Both the position numbers and the translations under genes were made by a program. From Sequoia sempervirens (Eukaryota > Streptophyta > Pinopsida > Cupressales > Cupressaceae), in assembly GCA_007258455.2 (NCBI GenBank), contig VDFB02296740.1, positions 1 through 64,000 on the forward strand: 64,000 nt of DNA, in the 5' to 3' direction. Shown here piece after piece: positions 45,944 to 55,585 of this stretch. The notes below the pieces were generated by a model that was given only the letters and a program-made list of their open reading frames with translations, was not told the DNA's origin and searched no databases. Position 1 is the stretch's first letter, and every line of letters starts with the position of its first letter.

Positions 45944-46397
45944 GAACTGAAAGGAGTGGGCAACCCCAAAATCTCCTTGAGTTAACAATGAGTTCTTGCC
46001 AATCAATTAGCAATATTTATTCCTAAAAAGGGAGAACAAACAATTAACTGGAAATCTACTTCAGTTAACTAAAACTGAACAAAGAATCAACTGGAAACTA
46101 CTTCATTTGACTAAAGCAAGACTAAAGGTGAACTTTAATACAAAGTATCCCTCCAAAATAGACATCCATGTTTAGTGTAGATCTGAGATCCTGAAATTAT
46201 GGAAGCCGATTAGATGTCCTTAATTAGTGGGATCTGACAATGCATGATTTGTGGGATGTGGAGTTAACTTGGAAAGGGGCATCAAGTTAACTACAATTAC
46301 ATTTAATGTCTTCTTGAGTTGACTTGGAAAGAAGCATCAAATCAACTTCAAGTATCATAAATGCCATTTGGAGGGTAGGAAATCCTTCTTGGTGCCT

Positions 46398-46707
46398 TTA
46401 CAACTCACCATTAGTGAACAGTGTTTCTATCCTTTCATTGACTTCTTCAGCCTCGAGGGAGTTAATGCTTTGCAAAATGATGACATGGCGCTTGAGCATT
46501 ACTTCGCCTGTCTTGAGCTGATGCTGGATGTCTATAGACTGGACAGTTGCCTCATCGAACTTGGTTGACAAAGCTGCCACCTTGGCTAACTTGCAACCGT
46601 CTGGATTATCAAGGAAGGTACTACGGATGATATCTCTGAACTGATTCTGTACAGTAACCATCTCGATGTATTCTCCTCCCTCGCGCTGATATTCTATGTG
46701 AGGGAAG
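46398..46707 (-). pseudogene. C-terminal segment of the D LTR ORF (D3)
   Basis: A predicted helical segment (GGEYIEMVTVQNQFRDI, KFDEATVQSIDIQHQL, KRHVIILQSIN) ending ETLFTNGEL and a stop at 46398, identical in position to D1. It continues upstream at 55118 once C3 is discounted. This is the last of four pieces of the D3 ORF (61181-59127, 55585-55347, 55346-55118, 46707-46398). Function unknown; the matching C3 segment is also helical. Confidence 0.65.
46703..46707. repeat. TSD (GGAAG) of C3, left
   Basis: GGAAG at 46703-46707 is repeated at 55118-55122. D1 keeps the empty site (GAGGGAAGGATATTACC near 30361). Confidence 0.93.
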
Positions 46708-47647
46708 TGTTGATGTGATTTTTGTGACCGCACCAATCAGCAGAACAAAGTTGTCCGAAGGCTACTCCATTCTCTCTTGATCAAAGTATTCCATGCGCTA
46801 AGATTGCTAGAGAGATCGCACGTTCAACTCCAAGGTTCCGAAATGTTTTGGAATACCCTCAGTTGGTTGGTTGTGAATTGTTGTTTTTACGAGGGGACTT
46901 ACACAATTGTTCTTAAGGTTTGCATTTGACAACAGATAGATGATTGGGAGGGGATTCATGCAATGCGAATGATTTAGCAATAGGGTACGTTTTCCTAAAC
47001 TAACCAAAAAAATACTGAATTGAAATGAGTGTAAGGGTCAGAAGGTTCTAGGTTCTATTCTAAGGCGGAACGTAGGATCAATCTCAACAACTTCAACCAA
47101 ACTCTGTTCCACCTCACACTGGACAGCTTACACAAAGTTGGTGCAATCTTCAAAGGGATAGCGGGAAATTTTCAAAGCTACAATCCGACATCAAGACACC
47201 ATCAAGACGACGCATACCAAGATATGAATAGCAACTGAAGTTAGGCTTATAAAATGCTCCAGTTGACCACGCAAGGAAAACTTGCCGTCAGCAAGCTGCT
47301 AGTGGTATGGAAATAAAACGAAGTTGCCTTGATCGATACCACAAATCCACAACTAATATCTACTTGCATGAAATGAACTTAAGCTACTTTAAACTATTTT
47401 ACGCTCTTGAAGTAGAGGGAACGAAGAAACCTTGCTAGCTATCCATAACAAAGACAAATTTCAACATCAATGAAAAGATCTTCTATTATGAAAGTTTTAC
47501 ACAACAATCTCTTACAAAGTTTTCAAAGGAAAACTTTCCCTTTCCTCCAAACTATGCTAAGCTATCAAACAAAAGTCTCTCTGCTCTACTCTCTAGTCTG
47601 ATGTAGTGTCTAATTTCTATTGAATTACAAATGAGGGGGACTCCCCC

Positions 47648-47654
47648 TTTTATA
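47648..47654 (-). promoter_or_regulatory. TATA box and adjacent hairpin of C3
   Basis: Minus-strand TATAAAA followed by GGGGGAGTCCCCC. It lies about 265 bp downstream of the ORF end and 940 bp before the LTR end, so this promoter cannot drive the ORF. The ORF needs a separate upstream promoter. Confidence 0.7.
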
Positions 47655-47914
47655 GATAGCCCAGTCCAATGGATGGCTCGGATTACAATCAAAAGAATGG
47701 CTCAAATTGAGCCACCTCAGCCCTAACCCTAAAAACTGCGAGAATGGGGAGTGGTACAATAAATGAATCAAAGATTCCCACTCACTTCCAAAATAGTAAA
47801 GGCAATTGATGCCCATAATCAATCCTCTAGAAGGTCATCATCCAAAAGTGCATTTCCGTTCTCCTTCTCCTTGGCTGCAAATTCAATGAACCTAGCAAGC
47901 ACAGCCTGAACCTC

Positions 47915-50900
47915 CTAGACTGAAATCGGTGGAATACAATCAAGCTGAAACTCAAGCACCGTGATTGACTGTCCATGCCTCATGCAAGATTTTCTCCAAG
48001 CAGCTAAAGCATCCTGCGTACTCTGAATCAAGCTGGAGAAAGTGGAAATATTCTCAAAGTCATCCTGCACGAAAGTCTTCACCTCTGAGAAGAAAGGTGC
48101 CAGCCTACCCCTCAAATTATCAGTAGTCACCTCATCGGGATTCGGTCGTCTAGCAAAGATTGCCTCCAAAGTATTCTGGACTCCATCAATGGTGTTCATC
48201 ATATCCTTTCGAACTCTAGCTGAATCCGCCTGTGCTGCATCGAAGAAACCACGTCTCGTGACTACTGAAGAGTACCATCCAGCAAAATTGTACCTATCTC
48301 CCTCCTGAATGACTCCTCCATCAATCAACATCTGCAAAGGAGTATACATCAATGCCTCCAGACGCTGAATAACTTTGCTCTGATAAACATGAGCATCACC
48401 CCAGGCTTGATCAACTGCCTCCATACGTGCCATAATGCTGGAAGCCTGCTGGTAAGCATGAGCAAGGTCTTCCATAAACTTTTTTGTCTAGGCACGAACT
48501 CCTGTAACCCATTTATCTTCCTCCTGTGCCATCTTCCTCAAATCCTCCAAGCCACTAACTGATTCTCTGGATAACTCGGTTGGAAGCTCAAGTGCTGGAT
48601 TCTCTTGCGCACAAGGACGAGATAAGTGCTGCATATATCCTATCAATGTCTTATGTTCTTTCTTCAATTTCTTATACTTTCCTTCCTTCTTGAACAGTCG
48701 GTCCTTGAGCGCCTAATAGGAGTTATCACACTCCTCAACAATTTGTGCACCAGTGGGACGCCCTAACTCCATAGTTGTGATCAAGTAATTTTCTGGCACT
48801 GCTTCATCCTGATCACAATCCACTTGTGGCACTGCAATATGAAGGGTGCGAGAACCACCGTCATCAGTTGAAATCTTCGAAAATTTTAATGCCCTCTTCT
48901 TTGGTGGAGGCGCGCTGATCCTATTCAAAAACTCTTCCATCTCAACTGCTGGATCAACTTCTTCACTGGGGCTCCTTCTCATTCTATCTTTGAGCCAATC
49001 GGGTACAACATGCTGAATAACAAATGGCTGTTGTTCTTGTGCTTCTACTTCACGGACTTGTTCAACTTCAATATCATTCTGGCGAGGCTCATCGGCCTCT
49101 AGTGGCTGAGTATCCCCTGAAACTATATCATCATCCTCTAAACCCGTCTCCAACTCATGCTGAAAATGTGTATCAATAGTAGTCTCCTTATCATCCTGCT
49201 GATCATCTCTGGTAGGCGCGTTGACACTCTGGCCAACTGACTCCCTCCGTGGTGGCTGATTCCCTTCATGTACCTCCTTCACCTAATTCAGTGCATTTCT
49301 CTGATCAGCAAATAGAGAAACCTCATGTATACTTGGAGAACGTGTCTCCAATGGCGTGGGTGACTCAATCACAACTCTCGGAGGTTCCGGCTAAACAGGC
49401 TCCTAACGAACTAGCTCCTTCCTTCGAGATTCTGGACCTCGAGTAATTTGTTTCTTCCTGCTGGTAGTGGGTGTCCTGTGATCTCCCATCAAATTGTAGG
49501 TCAAGGAAATTGGCCTATTCTTTAGTCTACTCATGTGCCTATCAACCCATGCTCTGGTAAATGTCATGACCGGAATGCAAAGTGTGTCCAAATCAGCAAT
49601 CTCAGGCTCCGACCAATCCGGGAGTGGAAGTGGCATGTCTCTCACTGCTTCATAATCTGGATTGAGAACATTCATGTCCTCATCCACCTGGTCTGGGACC
49701 GGAATAATTTCACACTCCCTGATCATACTTAATGGCAACCTAGAGAACATTCTTTTCCTGACTTCAACTTCCTCTGATGCACCGGCCCAGTAATCCTCAA
49801 TATTTGCCGTATGCTTAAACTCTTCTGACAGTATCCACCTGATATTGCTATGTGGGTCATAGTGTTGTCTGCTGGTGTGGTAGGAAAAATGAAAGAATTG
49901 AAGCTCACATTCAGCTTCTCTAGCTGCCTGTAGTGAAGGACATACTTCGTCTGAATTACCCATGACAATCGGGAACTCAACTCCTCCCTTCTTCTTTCTC
50001 TTCTGAATCTTATCATAGGCAACCAGTTGCCTAGATATCTCTAACATTAAAATCCTATTGGTTGGGTACTTAGGCAGCCTATATGGATATGAAGAAAAAC
50101 CTTGCAGCCTGATGTAAGAAAACTTCGGAAACTGAATGAACCAACACCCATACCTTTCAATCAACTCTTGAGCCTCCCTCGAGATCCTATGATGTGTACG
50201 CTCCTGAAGTGATCTCGTGATGTGCATGGTAAAGGCATCATTGACATGCTTGTAATAGGTGGTATTTGTCAAGTGTTGCTGCGGACAAGCCTCATGGATT
50301 TTGAACTGATGAGAGCCACAACCAACAGGCTCCTTGTAAGAAATCCCTCTATACTTGGTCATACGAGCCAGCATATAAATGATGTAAGAGCCCATATAGA
50401 ATGTCTTCGTTCTTCTCAAACTCAAGAGCTTCTTGTGCAAATTATCATTGATCATCACAACCCAGTTGACGTACTCCTTTCCTTCCATCACGAGGTTGAT
50501 GTAATAGAACATCCAAGGCTCAAAAATAAACGCTTGAGGGCAGCCTCCAACTCTACTCAACATCATGATCAGGTCGTAGTACTCCTGCTTCAAATCATCT
50601 AATATAATCTGCCTTGGCAACTTTGTACGAGAGGGCTTGGGCTTGTTCATCCAGCGTGTATTAATCACCTCTGTACATCTCTCAAATGTAGAAGCATACA
50701 TTCGTTCAACACGCTCTCTTGATTTGTAAATCATCTTCTCGTGTGCTGGGATTCCAAGAGCTTCGCCAATAGCTGCAGGAGTGAGGTTGGCGAGCACTTG
50801 ACCATCTGGTGAAACAATTGACCTGTGATCAGTCTCATAGTAATTAGCGCACTCCATCATTAGTTCCGAGCACTGAATAGCTGGTGGAAAACCAGCAGCT

Positions 50901-51136
50901 GCATACAAGCCACTTCGAACAATATTGTGCGAAGTGATTGAAGGACGGTGACTGCCAACTCCCATAATTCGATTTTTGAAAGTCTCCAAGTTGAAAGAAC
51001 CCAAATTGGTATCAGCCAACTTGCTCAACTTCGAGGTAAACTTTGACTCTGGCAGGAAAGGCTTGCTCATCTTCTTGATAACTGCCTGCCTGGATGCACC
51101 ATTGCTATCTCTACCAGTTGCTCTTACTTCAGCCAT
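47915..51136 (-). pseudogene. C3 LTR-encoded long ORF, unknown protein, five internal TAG stops
   Basis: One unshifted minus-strand frame from ATG 51136 to TAG 47915-47917 (1,073 codons). The first 577 codons are fully open. In-frame TAGs lie at 49403, 49391, 49283, 48713 and 48488. Residues ~80-450 form a globular domain with DGQVLANLTPAAIGEALGIP, CTEVINTRWM, FEPWMFYYIN, WVVMINDNLH, FYMGSYIIYMLARM and WFIQFPKFSYIRL. Next come EDYW..V.VRKRMFSR, a basic TSRKK stretch (NLS-like), an acidic linker and a C-terminal helical block. It is a homologue of the D and E LTR ORFs. I recognise no enzyme motif; resemblance to the poorly characterised 'putative plant transposon protein' domain is only an impression. 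CAG|G lies directly before the ATG. If the last TAG (shared with C1) is read through, 31 more codons are open to 47819. Confidence 0.8.
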
Positions 51137-51141
51137 CCTGC
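51137..51141 (-). promoter_or_regulatory. Possible 3' splice site abutting the C3 ORF start
   Basis: Minus-strand TTTATTATTTTGCAG ends at 51138 and is followed by G and ATG. D4 has the same arrangement (57710-57726). Suggests a 5'-UTR intron; not proven. Confidence 0.4.
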
Positions 51142-51335
51142 AAAATAATAAACAGCCATCAGCAAATTAACTTAGAAAATAAATAAAATATCATGCAGGG
51201 CTGCCAGTTGACTTTAAAAACTTGAGAAGTTGCAACATCATATCTCATTTGCAAACCTCACTTCTCCTTTAACAAATTCGAACTTTCAATACTTAGAAAG
51301 TTTTAGCAAGTGAACTCAGCAACTTCAAGCTCTTA

Positions 51336-51826
51336 GCAAAATCGTCCACTTTACTTCAGCAATTAAACTTCTTTAAATTCGCACTTTAGCAACTTCAAAT
51401 GACTTAGCAAGTTCGCACTTCACACTCTCAGCAACTTCAGAAAGACTTGGATTTTGCAAGTTGGTTGCAACAATTTCACACCTTGAGCAAATCGTCCAAC
51501 TTCACTTTCAGCAATTAAACTTCTTTAAATTCGCACTTTAGCAACTTCAAATGACTTAGCAAGTTCGCACTTCACACTCTCAGCAACTTCAGGAAGACTT
51601 GGATTTTACAAGTTGGCTGCAACAATTTCACACCTTGAGCAAATAGTCCAACTTCACTTTCAGCAATTAAACTTCTTTAAATTCGCACTTTAGCAACTTC
51701 AAATGACTTAGCAAGTTCGCACTTCACACTCTCAGCAACTTCAGAAAGACTTGGATTTTACAAGTTGGCTGCAACAATTTCACACCTTGAGCAAATCGTC
51801 CAACTTCACTTTCAGCAATTTGCCAG
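51336..51826 (-). repeat. 152-bp tandem repeat, three units plus a partial fourth
   Basis: Repeat starts measured at AATTAAAC are 51361, 51513 and 51665, with a partial unit at 51817, giving a constant 152-bp period and very high identity between units. It lies 200-700 bp upstream of the ORF ATG and is found in C3 only. Confidence 0.92.
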
Positions 51827-53159
51827 CACTTGAGACTTTTAAACTCAGCCTTCAACAACTCACTTCAAGTCGTACCTCCTCAGCTTCAACAAAAACAAAT
51901 TTCTTCAACAATTGTAGCTCAGTAACTCACTGCAACTTCAAACTTCTCAGAGCAAAATTGAACTTCTTCAGCTGTGAAAAGGATGAATGAACTTTCAACT
52001 CTTATAGCAAAATCGAATTCTAGAAGGAGGCTAAGTTTAGCCAGTGCATTAAATTTCCACTACTTCCAGCAAGAATTCGAATTTCCCTCCTTTGCCAATT
52101 TCAACACTTGTCTCCTGGGGCCTAGAATCTTGACATTCTAGAACTTCAACTTTGACTAGAGTATTTAGCATTTTAATTCATTTTTGAAAATATTTGCTTT
52201 AAATTCACTCTTTGAAAATTTTCACTTCGAATTCATTCTTTAAGAAATTTAATTTCACCAGTCGGAGCTTTGTCATTTAAATTTATCCTGACATTCTGGA
52301 AGATTTATCCCACAAAGAACTTGATGGAATTCATCTAGGCAATTCATTTCGATTTCATTGTCTGAAGCATTTTTCCTTTGAAAACACATTTTATTCAATT
52401 TGCCTTAGAAAATTTTAAATTTTCCTTAGGAAAATTCATTATTTCGAGTGCCAATTAAAATCTCCATCTCGAAAGCCTCGGCGAAGTGCAGAAGACTCTA
52501 AAATCCATTCCTTGTCGACAGTCTTTAATACCCAGAAGAAAATTTTCTTCAGAACTTGTCGAATTCATGGGTATACAACAAACGGGTTCATTTAATTTTC
52601 TTGAATTTTGAACCTTAGAAAATAATTTCTCATGAAATTTATTCTATTTCTTCATCCCTGTGAGTGCTTTGTTGCTTTGACTTGAAATTTTTTTATCAAT
52701 CTTGTGAAGCTGACATCCTCCAATTTCTCCACTGGCAATTTTACTCATGTCTCAACCAATTTCATCACTTCATCAGACTTAGGCGTTTTTCCTAAGGAAG
52801 AGCATTTTGTGCCTTAGAAAATTTTAAATCACTTAGCATTTTGAATTTTTGCCTTAGGAAAATTTTCAATTTCATCTTCAATTATTTTACCTGTGGTGAG
52901 GAAAATTTCATTAACTCCCTTAGAAAATTTGTCTTGAAAGCACATATCATGGAGGATATTTAATTTCAATGCCCAACATGTTTTATTCACATCACCCCAT
53001 AGGCTTAATATTCCCAACGCCTTAGCAATATTTATCTCCCCCTTTACCTTACCTTGGTGCACTTTACACATGTAGGAAGATATTTTTAACTTCAACGCCT
53101 AGCATTATTCACTTATCAACCTTACCTTGTTGAACACTTTCACCCCACACTAACTTTTT
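51827..53159 (-). other. C3 leader between tandem repeat and motif array, no gene seen
   Basis: A/T-rich DNA with recurring CCTTAGAAAATTT blocks, matching C1 25500-26600 and C2 32900-33500 in order. Short ORFs (for example 52829-53095) are not conserved between copies. Confidence 0.6.
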
Positions 53160-53825
53160 ACATGGCGCATATCACATGTCATGAAGGATGGAATATTCAA
53201 CGCCATCCTTGACCTTTTCTTCTTCTTGGCGCATTTGATAGGGTGAGAGGGATTTTAACTTTCAACGCCTAACGTGTGACCCTTAAGCTCCCTTGTTTTT
53301 GTCCTTACATGCCCTCATTTGGGCGCATTTTAGCATGTGTGGAGGATGAAACTCCCAACGCCTTTGCTTTGACTTGTCTTTGACTTCCTTGCTAATCTTG
53401 GGCGCATTTTAGCATGTGAGGAGGATGGGTGCATTTTGCCTATGGTGAAGGATAAAACCTTTGACTCTTTGACTTTCTTGCATGCCATCACCTTGAGGTT
53501 CTTAACATGGGCGCATTTAGGGGTATGAGGTGGATATCCTCTTTACTTAGAATTTTTTTTTTATCCTTTTGCTTGTGAGGGCGCATTTTGATGGGTGAGG
53601 AGGATGAAACTTCATACTTAAAAACTTTTTCAAACCCTTTGCTTTGTGAGGAGGGCGCATTTGGAGGCATGGGCAGGATATTCAACACTTAGAATATTTT
53701 CCACATCTTCATTCTTCTTAAGGGCGCATTTTACCCCTGGAGGCGGATGAAATACTTAGAATGCTTTTCATGCTTGGCTTGCTCTCTAGCTGAAGTGGGT
53801 GCATTCTCAAGGTGGTGAAGGATGA
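53160..53825 (-). repeat. GCGCATTT motif array in C3
   Basis: About ten copies of GGGCGCATTT with a following GGAGGATGAA-type element, for example near 53227, 53322, 53400, 53508, 53580, 53655 and 53722. Confidence 0.85.
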
Positions 53826-55117
53826 ATTTTCAACACTTAGCCACTTTTCTTTTCTTCTGCCAGTTTCTCCACGTCCTGCTATTTATAGTAAGTCCTCTGA
53901 TTTCCACACTTCTGAAGCTCGGATCGATTTTAAATTTTGAACACTGCACCCTCATGACCTTGTCAACCTGTTCATACTGTTATCCTGAGCAGACCTGCTA
54001 TTTTTAGCCCATTTCTGAAGGTGGTTTACTATTTATAGTAACGGCCTGCTTCTGAGACCTCCACAACTCCGTTTGACTTGAAATTCGAATGACATGCTCC
54101 TCATTGGGTGACCTGCTCATTAATACTGGCGCCTGCTGCTGACTTACTATTTTAGCTAGTTTCTGGAATGCCTTACTATTTATAGTAAGTGCTCCGTTTG
54201 CCTTCAAATTTTACCGGTGGATAGCTTGAAAGATACTGATTGCGGTGGGATACACCGGTTTTCGGAAATTCTGACTTTTTACCCTTCATTTTGGGTCCCA
54301 AAGCTAGAAACCCTAATTTGACTTGTATGCATATCAAACGACCTCCGTTTGACCTAGTTTCTGTTACACTTCGCCCTGTTTGTGGTTCTGATGCACTGGG
54401 AGAGAGCTGCCGGAATGCACTTGCTAAAAATAGTAAGTCACTAAATACTGATCACCTTGCTTTGCATGTCACATCACTACGTTGCTCTTGAAAAACCCAC
54501 AAAGAATCACCTGACATGCAAACCCTAAAAATAGCCTCTGAAGGTTGAACTCTGAAAATCATTATCTCACTTTGCATGTTATACCATCGCGAAGGTCTCA
54601 GAAAACCCAGAAGGAATCCTCAGACATGCATTGAAGAATTCTGCATATAAACCTTGAAATCTGCTCTGGAAGTTGAACTGCTAAAAATAGCAAGTTGTCT
54701 GTTCTGGCTCAAAATTTGCAGACGAGCAGCTTGATGTGCTTTGAATGCAGTGTGACTGTCGAAACTTTAAGAATGTTGAGAAAATGCTCGGAATGGAACA
54801 CTTACTAAAAATAGTAAGTTGCCAGAATCTGATGAAACTTTAGTGGAAACTTGCTGGAAGCATACTGACTGCAATGTTAATCTCAATCTTCAATTTATTT
54901 ACTTCATTTGACCACAAATTGACCAGAAAGATAGAAACCCTAATTTTTAGACTTGGCCAAAATTTCACGTTTAAGCTCGATGACGGACACATCCCCGAAA
55001 GGCAGACAGCAGAAAAGAAAGAGAGAGAGAGACAAAAACAAAGCCCAAAAGACCAGAATGGAGCAAAAATTAGGGGTCCCCATCTTGAATGGGGCGATGT
55101 GTGAAAAGGTCACAATA
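53826..55117 (-). other. C3 5' terminal leader with repeated TACTATTTTTAGTA hairpins
   Basis: Contains CTTACTAAAAATAGTAAG (54801-54820), CTTACTATTTATAGTAAG (about 54171-54188) and several half sites, plus two copies of a GGGTTTT-GAGA-CTTCGC-GATGG-TGCATG module (about 54462-54515 and 54566-54630). No coding frame supported. Confidence 0.65.
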
Positions 55118-55585
55118 GGAAGGATATTACCAACATTCTTGCGAAGTTGATAATATTGGTGACCACCCGTCAGTAGTCAATCGGTTCTACTGAATGGGCA
55201 TCATAGGCTTTCACCTTGTACGCCAGCTATTCTTTCCAAGCAAAGAGATGTTGCTTGTTTTCCTCAGAGTAGACTGATTGATATGCCAATTGCAAGTTTG
55301 CAATTGTGGTCTCGTCTTCTAGCCTCTTTTATGCAATTCTTTGTTCTTATTGCTGAATCTCTGCACGAAGTTGTGCTCTATCTTGTAACTGGTATAGATT
55401 TGCTAGTATACATCTCCCTCTGAGAACAATCTCCTCCACTTGATCTCTCAAGTGTTTTCTGTATGTTATCAGTTGTTGATGATTTTGTTCTGCAGGAAGA
55501 TCCAGCAATTCTGCTGGTAAGGTCGAGATGTTCGGGGTGCCATGCATCAAGATGGAAATGTATGACCTCAATTGCTGGTTCTCAC
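55118..55585 (-). pseudogene. D3 LTR ORF, segment between C3 and D4
   Basis: The minus-strand frame from 55585 carries LRSYISILMHG, a Leu/Gln-rich helical stretch (QQLITYRKHLRDQVEEIVLRG) and QDRAQLRAEIQQ, then stops at 55347 and elsewhere. It sits between the N-terminal part at 59127 and the C-terminal part at 46707, in the order expected from the C ORF. Likely coiled coil. Frame continuity across D4 could not be verified. Confidence 0.55.

Larger units (their letters stand above)
45104..46707 (-). repeat. D3 LTR, promoter-proximal and terminal part
   Basis: Minus-strand LTR ending CGCCAATA (from CGCCAACA) at 45104. It holds the TATA box at 45936-45943, three copies of the CCTCGGATAGGGGTTCC motif, and at its inner side the C-terminal part of the LTR ORF (46398-46707). 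C3 interrupts it at 46707. About 830 bp from TATA to LTR end would be R/U5. Plus-strand ORFs here are shadows. Confidence 0.85.
46708..55117 (-). mobile_element. C3: full family-C giant LTR (8.41 kb) encoding a ~1,073-codon ORF
   Basis: It reads on the minus strand from TATTGTGACCTTTTCACAC (55117) to AAAATCACATCAACA (46708), with a perfect TSD and an empty-site control. Order: leader with GCGCAT array, 152-bp tandem repeat, 3' splice-like site, ORF, TATA box with hairpin, R/U5-like tail. It has no PBS, gag or second LTR, so the simplest reading is a solo LTR of a retrotransposon whose LTR is over 8 kb and protein-coding. Alternatively it is an unusual integrase-mobilised unit of its own. Confidence 0.88.

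Noticed and set aside
48488..49405. Deliberate TAG recoding (amber readthrough) in the C3 ORF
   Set aside because: Considered because all stops are TAG, but decay of CAG explains it and plants have no known genome-wide amber recoding; left as a test within the finding.
51336..51826. CRISPR-like regular repeat
   Set aside because: The 152-bp units are contiguous tandem repeats with no spacers, in a plant retroelement.
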